Below are positions 40,106-50,970 of a stretch of 64,000 nucleotides of DNA, piece after piece. Positions within the stretch are counted from its first letter, which is position 1. Each line of letters begins with the position of its first letter. Made by a program: the position numbers and the translations under genes. The stretch comes from Paralithodes platypus (lineage: Eukaryota > Arthropoda > Malacostraca > Decapoda > Lithodidae), in the NCBI GenBank assembly GCA_032716605.1, contig CM064485.1, forward strand, positions 29,353,558 through 29,417,557, written 5' to 3'. The notes below the pieces were generated by a model that did no database searches, was not told the DNA's origin, and saw only the letters and a list, made by a program, of their open reading frames with translations.

Positions 40106-40340
40106 TATATATATATTATATATATACTGTATATATACAGTATATATACACAAGTATTTAGATTGTTATAGATACTACACTGGTGTAGGTACTTGTATAA
40201 GGTACTAGCATTACCACTGATACCCAGTATGGTCATTATTGTAATTTTTAATAATCAATACATAGTTAGGACTATGTATTGTATTAGGACTATATTGTAT
40301 TATTGTATAATTGTATGTATTGTATTAGACGTACATAGGA
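40085..40340. repeat. AT-rich simple repeats
   Basis: (TA)n with CTGTATATACAG palindromes at 40100-40160, then AT-rich DNA with ATTGTATTAGGACTAT-type repeats. Confidence 0.8.
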
Positions 40341-40747
40341 CTATGGTCATCTTACAACATGATTTTCAACTGCCTCGTCATGATTCTACACTACTATTAC
40401 TACTACTACTACTACTACTACAAATATTATACAATATAAAATATTTTATATTAATTATCATTATTATTATTATTATTACAATGATGTTGTGAAGGAAGAT
40501 GTAAGTTTATACATCTTTTAATAAAGATGTATAATACTTACATCTTCCTACAACACCATTTTTACTCATTTTACTGGGTTAATAATAAAGAGTCATAATA
40601 GGGAATCGAGATAATATAAGAATAATAATAATAATTATTATTATTGTATTAATATTTGTAGAGTTCTATATAGTAGTATTAGTAAGTAGTGTAGAATCAT
40701 GTACGAGGGCAGTTGAATAATCATGTGTTGTAAGAGATGACCATAGT
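40340..40747. repeat. 408-bp near-perfect palindrome (foldback)
   Basis: The left arm from ACTATGGTCATC (40340) pairs with the right arm ending GATGACCATAGT (40747). CATGATT, TTCAACTG, CCTCGT and GATTCTACACTAC appear in both arms in mirrored order, and there is an inner hairpin at 40494-40548 (GGAAGATGTAAG facing CTTACATCTTCC). Arm differences are mostly single-base indels and lengths of TAC/TTA runs. No coding content. Confidence 0.88.
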
Positions 40748-40953
40748 GACTATCCAGTTTCAATAACAGAGATGCGTAGATTTTTATCCACGTAAGGACA
40801 TATAAGCAAAACCAAATCATGCAGAATCCAGTAATTTAATATAATACTGTTTACATTCCATGCATTCCATTCATGTTGCCTTTATAAAGAGAGATAGTCA
40901 ACATAGGGTGAGCCGGAGATTTCAGAACACAATATGGCACCCTCGGGGACTTA
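40748..40953. other. Non-coding stretch
   Basis: Nothing recognised. Confidence 0.4.
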
Positions 40954-41192
40954 TTAACACCTTCTTGTCACCGGCGACTTCTTTTTCCATTATATTCTGC
41001 CAATTGTTAGACGATTGCAGTCAGTTTAAAAAGGGCCTCCAGCAAGACAGTTCAAGGGGGGGGGGGGGGCCTCCAAACTATCTCACTTCCCTTTTTTTGC
41101 GTACCACAGATCCTTTTTAAACTTGTGCGCAATCGTCTACATGTAGCTTACATAATATTCCAAACGACATTGGCGGTACAGAAGGGGGTTAA
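40954..41192. mobile_element. 239-bp TTAA-bounded MITE
   Basis: TTAACACCTTCTTGTCACCG and, inverted, TTAACCCCCTTCTGTACCGC. The interior shares AGACGATTG and TTTAAAAAGG motifs in both arms. Related to the CCCTTTCAGTACCGG family at 45-52 kb. A G-run lies at 41057-41070. Confidence 0.75.
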
Positions 41193-41685
41193 TGTGCCCT
41201 GTTGGGACTGATAGATAGTGAACCAACTATAGAGGTATAAAATAATAATATAATATAGTTATATTAACACTGAACATTAAATGTAACAATCTCAATGGTG
41301 TTGGTAAGAGTTTTAAAATGGGAGATAGAAGAAATATGGCATACAATACAGTCAAGGTGACACTACACATCATGTATATGGAAGGTATTATATATTGAGA
41401 GTGAAGGGTCTCTGCAAGGTAAACACAATAATGATAATGATATTATGTTAATGTTATTATCAACACACCCCATAATTTATACAGTAATATGAAATACCTA
41501 CATTTACTGTTGTCTACAATGTTTCCATCAAACAGTCTCATATCAGAATCATGAGGCCTAAGTGCCATTCAGACATAATTTATTTAACATACAAGCCTTA
41601 AGATATATATTACTACTATAAATATATATATATATATCTATATATATAAGCATACAGTAATATCAACAAATGCACGTGAGCTAAT
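41193..41685. other. AT-rich non-coding DNA
   Basis: Includes (TA)n at 41615-41650. No coding signal. Confidence 0.5.
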
Positions 41686-41770
41686 TTGTCTCAGCGGGGC
41701 TCGAACCACTGACATGTCTGGAACTATTGCCCATGTTCCCAAAAACAACTCTAGCACCGTCGTCGTGAAA
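41686..41770 (-). ncRNA. tRNA-derived SINE head
   Basis: Minus strand: ACGGTGCTAGAGTTG (box A-like) and, 35 bases on, GGTTCGAGCCC, a perfect box B (41707-41697). The flanks do not form a full acceptor stem. Confidence 0.65.
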
Positions 41771-42654
41771 GGATACTCCTAGCTTATCTTTTTTGGTGCT
41801 ATTTTTGATATTACAATGATAAACTATTGGGTGTTTAATATGTGACTGTGATAATCAATATATCCTACTGGTAGGCTACTCTAGGTCAACAGCATTAATG
41901 GCTACAATATTAATATTCCTTACCTATACTGGACTTACAAATGCCGCAACGGGCGAGACGAACTCCAAATATGTAATAATATTGACCAAGGTCAAAATTC
42001 GTTGCAAATTTACTACCGAATTGCCGGGGCCTCCCAAACCCTAGGTTATTTTGATGATTGTTTTTTCGATTCGGGCGAATGGTGGGCGGAAATGAATCTA
42101 GACCATGTTATAAGCAACTCGTCGATAAAAAAATCGAATGGCACCAAGTAGAATTCCCTCAGGACTTATATTTGGGCTACGATGACTTTAAAGTCCAAAA
42201 AACGGTCCCCTGGGCCCTCCAGAATCACCGTCAAAAACTAAATCCTAAACTATGGTCCGATTTTATTCTGTTTGGCGCCATTTGCTCAGCTTGGCCAAGT
42301 GGCCTTATGGTATAAATTTTAAACAAAATCGGTTTCATAATACTCTTCTATGCCATGGTTAAACCTTTAAAAAAGACTAGGGGCTAAAAAAGGCATATGA
42401 CTGTTTATGGGGGGCGGTTTGGGGCTGCGTAGCTGGAATGGGGGGGAGGGAAGGAGGGGGTTTGTGGCGGATAGGGATGGGTGGTAGGGATGGGTGGTGG
42501 GGGGCGGGAGGCGGGTTGGGGGCTGGAGTGCGCATATCGCATAATTTATTAAAAACGTAAGCTTACTCTGTTCGAATGAACTAAACATTGATCCAATCCT
42601 TTTCACTTCCATTCGCTGTTGACCGAATGGTAAGATGAAGGCTAACGAATATGT
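41771..42654. other. Unrecognised stretch; one 85-codon ORF and a G/T-rich tract
   Basis: A plus-strand ORF at 42058-42315 (Trp/Lys-rich, DLYLGYDDFKVQKTVPWAL) has no family I recognise and no splice context. 42410-42530 is G-rich on the plus strand, with GGGATGGGTGGTAGGGATGG short repeats that could form G-quadruplexes. Confidence 0.3.
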
Positions 42655-43070
42655 GAGTCAGATACAAGGGGAGATAGAGGGGTAGGAAGAGCCCCATTGA
42701 GATGGAGAGACTGTAAGACAAGCTTTGGGTGATAGAGCAATTTGACTATAGATCAGGCAAGGGAAGTGGTAATAAACAGGAATGAATGGAGAATGCTAGT
42801 GAATAGATGAGTGAACACGTGGTCATTTGGGAGAAGGGGTGGAGCGCCAGCTGGACTAGATAATAGTCCGACAGGCGCCTGGCCTGGGGAGCCGGTATAC
42901 TGTATATGTGAAGGGTGCGCCTGAAAGTATGGTTGGTGAGCTTGCAGTTTCGGCTCGCTGCTTGTCTGCCTGCTGAGACAGGAACCTCTCAGGGTGGTTG
43001 GGGGTCGGGGGAGTGCTTGAGGGACCTTGGTGATCCCTGGTCTCTGGGTCTTCTCTTGGGTGACCTAGAT
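42655..43070 (+). pseudogene. RTE-like 3' end and 3' UTR
   Basis: Translates to LTIDQAREVVINRNEWRMLVNR just before the stop, the conserved end of RTE-type RT. The 3' UTR (GACAGGCGCCTGGCC... to GGGTGACCTAGATG) matches the minus-strand copy at 34858-35180 in inverted orientation. Only the 3' 400 bp are present. Confidence 0.75.
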
Positions 43071-43319
43071 GTGTGTGAATTTGTGTTTTGTTTTTGTGTG
43101 TTCATTGTTTTCTGTTGTGTTGTCCCTGTTCGGGCTCTGTATCGAGTTGTTTGTGTGTGCAAGCGTTGTGTTTGCAAGTGTTGTGTGTGCAAGCGTTTGT
43201 TTTTGCAACTGGAAGGCCAGTTGTTCCTAAATTGCACGCTCGCTCTCGCTGGCCAGAAAAATAATTGACACCTCAATGACACTAATGGTCAAAATCACCA
43301 AGCTAATGTGGCGAATGTC
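43071..43319. other. T/G-rich non-coding DNA
   Basis: Repeated GTTGTGTTTGCAAG/GTTGTGTGTGCAAGC units at 43145-43205; no gene seen. Confidence 0.5.
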
Positions 43320-43677
43320 TTAAAGGTGGGGGTGCATGGGTTGAGATAAACATGGATAGATAATCGCCAGCCTACAGATAATTAGCTTGCAAAATGCAAT
43401 GGCACCGAAATAATTATTAACAATGGTATACAGGATTTTGTGGATCGTCTAATCCGGACCTGTGACGTCATAGGAGTGTAAGCCCACCATCCAGTCCACG
43501 ATGAGGATACTGGTGTGACGTCACTATGACGTCACAGGTGTGGTGTAGACGATCCACAAAATTCTTTATACAATTGTTAATAATTATTTCAGTGCCATTG
43601 CATTTTTGAAGATAATTATGTGCAGGTTGGCGATTATTATTCCATGTTTATCTCAATCCATGCACCACCACCTTTAA
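43320..43677. mobile_element. 358-bp TTAA-bounded foldback with CRE palindromes
   Basis: The left arm TTAAAGGTGGGGGTGCATGG and right arm TTAAAGGTGGTGGTGCATGG (inverted) pair for about 150 bp. The loop (43470-43535) holds three TGACGTCA-type motifs. Non-coding. Confidence 0.88.
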
Positions 43678-43892
43678 AATCTCAAAACGGATAGGACTAT
43701 ACATGAGGTAGAAGGTGATCGAGAAAAAAAAAAAAATACAAAAAACTTAGAACTGTATACTCGATCTCGTAGACCTAAATTCATCATCATAAATTTAGGG
43801 TGCGTTATTTTTATGAGCTACTGAACAACAAGTATGGCTTTTCATTGGTTCCGTCTTCGCTAGGGAGAATTGTTGCCTTTTTTTGTTTTTGG

Positions 43893-44229
43893 TTAAGGGG
43901 GTGACTTTTTTTATATTTCTCTCTCTCTCTCTGGGTTGTATCCATTCGGACCCATTCAGCCTACTGTTTTAATACGTTTATCCCCATCCAGGTGTCGATT
44001 TATACCTGGCGAGCGATAGCGAGCCACTATATTTTGGATATTGAGTTTAGACAGCTGGCTAAATTTGTACATTTTTCGATAGAAAAATTTCTCCATAAAA
44101 TGTTGGCTCGCCGTCGCTCGCCAGGAAAAAATCTACACCTGGATGGGGATAAATGTCTTAAAACAGTAGGCTGAACGGAGCCGAATGGATACTACCAAGA
44201 AAGAGAAAACATCAGGTCACCCCCCTTAA
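43893..44229. mobile_element. 337-bp TTAA-bounded foldback, GAGCGATAGCGAGCC family
   Basis: TTAAGGGGGTGACTTTTTTT at the left and TTAAGGGGGGTGACCTGATG inverted at the right. The arms include CCCCATCCAGGTGTCGATTT and CTGGCGAGCGATAGCGAGCC, mirrored around 44060. Same family as 53940-54330 and 54638-55027. Confidence 0.88.
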
Positions 44230-44440
44230 GCCGGTGTCACACGAGCGCTTTTTCCGGCAATTATCGATGAGCAAGTTTATTCTCGTAATATTTGTAGGCT
44301 TTTTCACGTTGGAATCGGAATTTTCGACTGCAGGTAGATTATGCTAGGTGGCTGATTTGTGATAATACTTTGAAAATGTCAGACTACAACTAACCGTGAA
44401 CAATTATAGAAAAGGCGTTCGTGTATCACCGCCGTTATAA
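44226..44440. mobile_element. 215-bp MITE, CCGGTGTCACACGAGCG termini, shares a TTAA
   Basis: TTAAGCCGGTGTCACACGAG at 44226, sharing the TTAA with the previous element. The right end, inverted, reads CGGCGGTGATACACGAACGCC-type. Same terminal family as 48754-48973 and 53069-53507. Confidence 0.75.
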
Positions 44441-44553
44441 TGATCTTTGCATTAATTCGCTCCAATGTTTACTTTATGAATTCTCTAATAGTTTACTCAC
44501 ATTTGATCTTAGACAAGTCTGCAATTTTATATGATTTTTTTGTTTAATGCTAG

Positions 44554-44559
<6 letters not shown>

Positions 44560-44607
<48 letters not shown>

Positions 44608-44628
44608 CATACATACATACATACATAC
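44560..44628. repeat. (TA)n then (CATA)n microsatellite
   Basis: About 42 bp of TA followed by six or seven CATA units. Confidence 0.97.
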
Positions 44629-45023
44629 AGTATATACCTGTATATATATATTCCCATCAATGCTGTCTTGACCATTTCAGGTACTATGATTTAAACATTT
44701 GGATCTTTTCCCACATGAATTAAACATGGACGAAATGGTATAAATTATGTCAACAATACCATAGGGGTTGGCGAAAATGATATTAAACGTCACAGGCACA
44801 AAGCAGGTAGGAAAAAAAGCCATAGGACAGTGCTTGGGAAAAAGGAGGAGGAAAAAAATAAGGAAATGGGACAACGGAAAACAGAACAAGAATGGGAGCG
44901 GCGTTTATAAGGCGGGGTCATATGAGCAAATTTTCCGTCAATGTTTTACAGGCAATTGTAGTCTAGCAGCTTGGAAATTTAAGTTGTATACGAATTCAGC
45001 CACCAAACATAATCTAACATTAG
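44629..45023. other. Non-coding; partial copy of the CACACGAGCG family
   Basis: 44905-45000 (AGGCGGGGTCATATGAGCAA...) is a degenerate arm of that family. No gene. Confidence 0.45.
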
Positions 45024-45390
<367 letters not shown>

Positions 45391-45479
45391 CGCACGCAGC
45401 TAAATGAGTGTTGTGAGTACTTGCGTGTGTGGTTGTTGTACTTGCAGTATATAACATCATACACTACACCTCTCTTTGT

Positions 45480-45663
45480 ATTTGACTTCAGCTACATTGA
45501 TGCGATATTATTAAGCTTAGGAAGGATATATGGTAGCTAAAAGGATTAATTGAGATAGTATGTAGCCTTTTGATCGGTAGACGTCTTTCCTAAGCTGAAT
45601 AAAATCGTGTAATAATTGTCAGAATATAATGAAAGGATGTCACCGGTACGGAAGGGGTTGATA
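45480..45663. mobile_element. MITE copy, ACCGGTGACGTCC family
   Basis: AGCTTAGGAAGGATATATGG near the left and GTCACCGGTACGGAAGGGGTTGA at the right. Central AAAGGATTAATTGAGATAGT. The left terminus is decayed. Confidence 0.65.
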
Positions 45664-45809
45664 ACTAAAATACATGGGTTTCCCCTGTTATGTTTGTACA
45701 TTTCATTAATCGATTTTAGGAGTAGAGTTGGTTGTTGGAAGGAACATAATAATATAGTGCCATTTTCTTTGAAGCCTGTTGAGCAATGTCCGTAGAGTTT
45801 CACAATACA

Positions 45810-45811
<2 letters not shown>

Positions 45812-45851
<40 letters not shown>

Positions 45852-45931
45852 CTCTCGCTCTCTCGCTCTCTCGCTCTCGCTCTCGCTCTCTCTCTCTCTC
45901 TCGCTCTCGCTCTTTCTCTCTCTCAACAGCT
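45812..45931. repeat. (CT)n microsatellite with CTCG variants
   Basis: About 120 bp, between two copies of the ACCGGTGACGTCC MITE family. Confidence 0.98.
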
Positions 45932-45941
45932 TTTTTATAAT

Positions 45942-46140
45942 TTAACCCTTTCAGTATCGGTGTCGTTCTTTGTCATTAATATCTAGCAACTGTTAAGCGA
46001 TTTAATTCAGCTCAGGAAGGACGTCTACCAATAAAATGGCTACAGACTATCTCAATTAATCCTTTTAGCTACCGTAGATCCTTCCTTAGCTTCATAAAAT
46101 CGTCTAAATGCAGCTTAAATCCAAAATAAAAAGGGGCTAA
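45942..46140. mobile_element. 199-bp TTAA MITE, ACCGGTGACGTCC family
   Basis: Starts TTAACCCTTTCAGTATCGG (45942). The arms (GCTCAGGAAGGACGTCTACC and GTAGATCCTTCCTTAGC) are mirrored around the central CTATCTCAATTAATCC. The right TTAA has mutated to CTAA at 46140. Confidence 0.8.
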
Positions 46141-46243
46141 ATATATTCCGAACCAACCCCAATTGTCCACCAACTTTCAGCCCACTACAAATTAAATGTA
46201 ATTGTTATATTTTCTTCATGACTGGAGGCCACAATTAGCTACA

Positions 46244-46587
46244 TTAAGGGACGATGGTTTGTTTTTTGGTAGATTTTTTTCATATATTTATTATTTTCTT
46301 AGTTTCCTACCTAGACCTCCATCAAACTTTAAAAAAACATCCATTAGATTCCCCTTTTAGATTAATTTGTACATTGCCGGTTCTTCCAAAATTACGGGCT
46401 CACTATCGTTCGCCAGAAAAAAAATCGACACCTTAATAGCACGAAAGGTCTTAATATTGACAAGGAAATGGGGCGGAAGGTCTGAAAATCGATAAACTAA
46501 TGGGGCAAGCATCTTAAAAAACGAAAACTAATGGGGCTAAACATGAGGGATAAGGGTGTCCAGAAAAAACATCCCATCTCCCTTTAA
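46244..46587. mobile_element. 344-bp TTAA element, GAGCGATAGC family (TTAAGGG type)
   Basis: TTAAGGGACGATGG at the left and TTAAAGGGAGATGGGATG inverted at the right. The interior has CCTAGACCTCCATCAAACTT, GGGCTCACTATCGTTCGCCA and AAATCGACACC. Confidence 0.82.
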
Positions 46588-46619
46588 GTTTGTGTTCAAT
46601 GAATTTGTTTGATCGTTCT

Positions 46620-46620
<1 letters not shown>

Positions 46621-46675
<55 letters not shown>

Positions 46676-46698
46676 GGGTATATATATATATATATATA
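46621..46698. repeat. (TA)n microsatellite
   Basis: Two TA tracts separated by CCGGG; flanked by AT-rich non-coding DNA to 46870. Confidence 0.98.
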
Positions 46699-46870
46699 AA
46701 AACAACAAATTACAATATACAATTCTGCTTCATTATTTTTGTTTTTGTATTTGAATACACATACCAGACAACTGTTCACTATGACGCCATTTAGGTGATC
46801 ATATAATACACATATTGCGGGCAAGCTATAATTATTTAACTTATGATAAATAATATAGGTTATATTATAA

Positions 46871-47503
46871 CCCCCTATGTCGCCACTCTCTATATAAAGT
46901 CACTCTAAGGTCCCCGGGCGCCATATTGTTTCTAATTCCCTGGACCCCCTATGTCGCCACTCTCTATATAAAGTCACTCTAAGGTCCCCGGGCGCCATAT
47001 TGTTTCTAATTCCCTGGACCCCCTATGTCGCCACTCTCTATATAAAGTCACTCTAAGGTCCCCGGGCGCCATATTGTTTCTAATTCCCTGGACCCCCTAT
47101 GTCGCCACTCTCTATATGAAGGCACTCTAAGGTCCCCGGGCGCCATATTGTTTCTAATTCCCTGGACCCCCTATGTCGCCACTCTCTATATAAAGTCACT
47201 CTAAGGTCCCCGGGCGCCATATTGTTTCTAATTCCCTGGACCCCCTATGTCGCCACTCTCTATAAAGTCACTCTAAGGTCCCCGGGCGCCATATTGTTTC
47301 TAATTCCCTGGACCCCCTATGTCGCCACTCTCTATATGAAGGCACTCTAAGGTCCCCGGGCGCCATATTGTTTCTAATTCCCTGGACCCCCTATGTCGCC
47401 ACTCTCTATATGAAGGCACTCTAAGGTCCCCGGGCGCCATATTGTTTCTAATTCCCTGGACCCCCTATGTCGCCACTCTCTATATGAAGGCACTCTACCT
47501 ATA
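46871..47503. repeat. 74-bp minisatellite, about 8.5 copies
   Basis: Unit starts CCCCCTATGTCGCCACTCTC and includes GGTCCCCGGGCGCCATATTG and TTTCTAATTCCCTGGA. Units alternate between two variants (TATAAAGTC and TATGAAGGC), with the second dominating on the right side. One unit lacks 2 bp. Otherwise the units are almost identical, indicating recent expansion. Confidence 0.98.
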
Positions 47504-48300
47504 ACCTTATCCACTTCTAAATATCCACCACCACCATCTCATCCACTATAATAACTCTTCCCCACGTTCACTACCAAAGTCCCCATATAAAGTCTTCCAC
47601 CACCATCATCAACCCACTGTCATTCCACACCCACATCCCCCCACCCGCGTCAACCCCTCTACACACAGAGAAGCCCCACTCTGCCCCCACTAAATCACCT
47701 ACTCCCCCCTTCCACTAAACCCCCACCCCTCACCACAGACCCCCAACACTCAGACCCCCACACCAAATAGGTCTCACAAGGGGGGGGGGGGTCCAGGTCT
47801 GTTCACAAAAGTCTTCCGGTCTTGTGGTCTGGGTGGGTCTGAGTGCCGGACCAACCACCACCTGATTTCGGTCTCGGGGTCGGTCTGGCAGATGGAAAGT
47901 GCTATCCCACCCATGAACGTAAAGGCGAAATTCGTATACAATAATCCCCAAATGTCCTCCTTTCGCTGCATACGTATATAAATCCATATTCCATTTACTA
48001 CTCATTCCCTAAAATTAAAGTCGAAACTCCCCTTCAGTACCCCTTAAAATTGACCTTTCGCTGCAAACTGTATACAAACCCATTCCACGTTTGCCATTCC
48101 ACCACATAACGTCGAAACTCCCATGCACAAACCCTTCAAACGTCGCCTCTCGCTACAAGCATATTATAACCCCACCTAACATTGTCTGTCTGCTTTGAAT
48201 GAACAGTTGTGGTCGTCGTTTGTGAGGAATGGGAACGTTCATGGGGAATAGTTAAGCTGTGTGTTAAGGCTCTTCACAAACTGATGCTTAAGAGGAAATT
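47504..48300. other. C-rich low-complexity DNA with a degenerate 85-bp repeat
   Basis: 47504-47780 is C/A-rich with CACCACC repeats. 47930-48180 has three degenerate units around CCTTTCGCTGCATACGTATA / CCTTTCGCTGCAAACTGTATA / CCTCTCGCTACAAGC. No gene recognised. Confidence 0.5.
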
Positions 48301-48309
48301 TGTGTTTAT

Positions 48310-48652
48310 TTCTTCATTTATTTGTTTATCTATTATTGTCTTTAGTTTCCTCCAAAGTCCTCCATCTAACTTAAAACATGCCTCCAAGACCTTCCATCGG
48401 GATGAATTTGTATTTTTTTTGGTATAAAAGTGTCCCGGCCAAAGGCCAGTTCCACCTAAATTACAGGCTCGCTATCGCTCGCTAGGAATACAATCGACAC
48501 CTAAATGGCACTGAAGGTGTTGATATTGATAAAAAATGGGACGAAAGGTCTTATAATCGACACACTAATGGGGTGAAACGTCTTAAAATGTCAAAACTAA
48601 TGGGGCTAAGTATGAAGGAGACGGGGGTCCAGAAATAAACCTGCCCTTAACA
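48310..48652. mobile_element. GAGCGATAGC family copy
   Basis: CCGGCCAAAGGCCAG, GGCTCGCTATCGCTCGCTAG and AATCGACACCTAAATGGCAC in the family order. The right end reaches CTGCCCTTAA at 48652. The left TTAA is not preserved. Confidence 0.7.
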
Positions 48653-48753
48653 CGGTCCGTTTCCCCTGTGTCTGGAGAAAGTGGATATCCATTGGGCAGG
48701 AGACAGAAATTTACGACACAGCTGATCAGTCTGTGTATGAATGGCCTTCTAAC

Positions 48754-48973
48754 TAAAGCCGGTATCACACGAGAGCTTTTATAGTCAACATTCGATGATC
48801 AATATTTTTCTGGCAAGTTTTCTGGAATATTTTGCGCTGGTATCAGAAACTAGACTGGTGATTGATTAATATAGGTAACCGCAATATTATAAAGGTTGAC
48901 CTCATAAGCTGCCAGACCAGTGTTGAGGATAAATGTTAAGGGAAAAAAACGCTCGTGTGATACCGGCTGAAAG
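48754..48973. mobile_element. 220-bp MITE, CCGGTATCACACGAG termini
   Basis: AGCCGGTATCACACGAGAGC at the left and GCTCGTGTGATACCGGCT at the right; near-perfect inverted termini. The TTAA is mutated to CTAA on the left. Confidence 0.88.
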
Positions 48974-49160
48974 TGTATTCCAGATAAACAAAATTATATT
49001 AACGAATGAGACTTTCTAGAGATATACTTCCATACTTAGAAATAGGTGAAGTCTACGACCATTTATGAGTGGGGTAGAGACTATGGCATCCGAGTGTACC
49101 CACAATACTTAATATAGTGAATGTCGTTTTACAGTGAATGCAATAATATCCGAAACGGGC

Positions 49161-49529
49161 TTAAGGGGAGGATTTAGTTTGTTCCCTAGACCTCCATCAA
49201 GCTTAAGTGGAGTTATTTAGTTTGTTCCCTAGACCTCCATCAAGCTTAAAATTACACCCCCTTGAGTCTCTTTCACGATAAATTTGTAAATTTTTCGGTA
49301 GAAAAATTTCCCGGCCGAAGGCCGCTTCCTCTTAAATTACAGGCTCGCTATCGCTCACCAGGATAAAATCGACACCTGAATGGCATGAAAGGTCTTAATA
49401 TGGGGTGAAAGTTCTTAAAATTGCTAAACTAATGGGGCAAAACGTTTTATAGTATAAAAAACAATGGGGCTAAACATGAGGGAGAAAGGAGTCAAGAAAA
49501 AAATCCCTCAAGTGGAGATCTCCCCTTAA
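49161..49529. mobile_element. 369-bp TTAA element, TTAAGGGGAG termini
   Basis: TTAAGGGGAGGATTTAG at 49161 and CTCCCCTTAA ending 49529. It contains a 45-bp tandem duplication (TAGTTTGTTCCCTAGACCTC twice). A partial further copy of its interior follows at 49530-49690. Confidence 0.85.
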
Positions 49530-49946
49530 CATTACACCCCCGTGACCCCCTTTCAAGATAGATTTGTAATTTTTTCGGTAGAAAAATTATCCTGCCAAAT
49601 AATCCTCTTTAATCCTCTTTAATTACAGGCTCGCTATCGCTTGCCAGGAAAAAATCGACTCATAAATGGCACGAAAGGTCTTAAAATTGACAGAATAATA
49701 ATAATTTAAAATGTAAAACTTGCAAACTAAACAAACCAAAAATCGAATAATGAATGAATAAATATACAAATAAAGCAATATATACCAATCTCCCTGTAAG
49801 TGAGTTTGTTTACAGCGTGAGTGTGTGGGTGAGTAGATTTGTTCAGCAGGTGATAAAGGGGTACAGGGGAGGTAGGTCATTAGGAGGGCAGGAAGTGGTC
49901 AGGTCAGCACTCCCATAGGTCAGATTATAGTATACGGGGATTAGTC

Positions 49947-50065
49947 GTAGGTTATACATTGATGGTTCGTAGGTTATACATTGATGGTTCGTAGGTTATA
50001 CATTGATGGTTCGTAGGTTATACATTGATGGTTCGTAGGTTATACATTGATGGTTCGTAGGTTAT
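49947..50065. repeat. 22-bp minisatellite, about 5.5 copies
   Basis: Unit GTAGGTTATACATTGATGGTTC repeated without change, then decaying. Confidence 0.97.
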
Positions 50066-50132
50066 TCATAGATTTGTCATGGATTATGCATACATTATGC
50101 GCATATGATACGTACATTATTCATAGGTTATA

Positions 50133-50135
50133 CAG

Positions 50136-50228
<93 letters not shown>
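50133..50228. repeat. (AT)n microsatellite
   Basis: About 95 bp of alternating AT, with GTACATTATTCATAGGTTATAC-type repeats on both sides. Confidence 0.98.
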
Positions 50229-50233
<5 letters not shown>

Positions 50234-50412
50234 ATTTTTTTTTATTATTCGTATATTGTACATACATTATTCATAGATTAACTCATACCACGCATGCAGT
50301 AACTTATCTTTCCTTCCATAACTATGCTGTAAGTAAGTAAGAGTGTCTTTTCTACAAGGGTATTTTGCATGGTAGCATATCATAATGAAATATACGAAAT
50401 ATATGACTTCCA

Positions 50413-50626
50413 ATTATCCCATTCTGTATCGCAACGTCTTTTTCCTTTTATTATAGCTATATTTAAACGATTCTGTGCAGTTTACGAAGGATCTGTGGTA
50501 ATAAAAAGGGTTAAGTGAGATAGTTCGATGTCTGTTAATTGCTGGATTACCTCTTAAACTGAATACAATCGTCTAATAGTACCTAGAATAAAGTTAAAAA
50601 GCCTTGGCCGGTACCGAAAGGGTTAA
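50413..50626. mobile_element. MITE copy, ACCGGTGACGTCC family
   Basis: The right end GGTACCGAAAGGGTTAA is intact (TTAA 50623-50626). The left end TTATCCCATTCTGTATCGC is decayed. Mirrored CGATTCTGT / CAATCGTCTA arms. Confidence 0.7.
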
Positions 50627-50755
50627 GATATTCAGTAGCACAGGTGAATTCAAAGTTATTAATAGCCTCACCTTACCTGCGGCCGGAAGGGAACCCAACC
50701 GAATTCGGATGTTTACTATTAGCAGTGATACCGTTATAATACAGACGACCCCCCC

Positions 50756-50970
50756 TTAACCCTCTCAGTACCGGTGACGTCCTTTTATTCTTATTCTGGC
50801 AACTATTGGACGTTTTTGTTCAGCTTGGGATGGATCTGGGGTAGCTAAAAGGATGAATTGAGATAGTATGTGTCCTTTTAATGTGTATAGGTCCTTCCTA
50901 AGCTGAATACAATGCTCTAGTAGTTTGCCAGAGTACAATGAAAAGTACGTCACCGGTGCTAAATTGGTTT
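50756..50970. mobile_element. MITE copy, ACCGGTGACGTCC family, best preserved
   Basis: TTAACCCTCTCAGTACCGGT at the left; the right, inverted, has TAGCACCGGTGACGTAC. The arms pair through TTCTGGCAACTATTGG and TCTGGCAAACTACTAG, then CAGCTTGGGATGGATC and CAGCTTAGGAAGGACC, that is, almost end to end. Confidence 0.85.

Noticed and set aside
42058..42315. 85-codon ORF with Trp-rich sequence
   Set aside because: No known domain, no splice sites or start context; kept only as unrecognised.
46871..47503. CRISPR-like array
   Set aside because: Direct tandem 74-bp units without unique spacers, in a eukaryotic context; a minisatellite.
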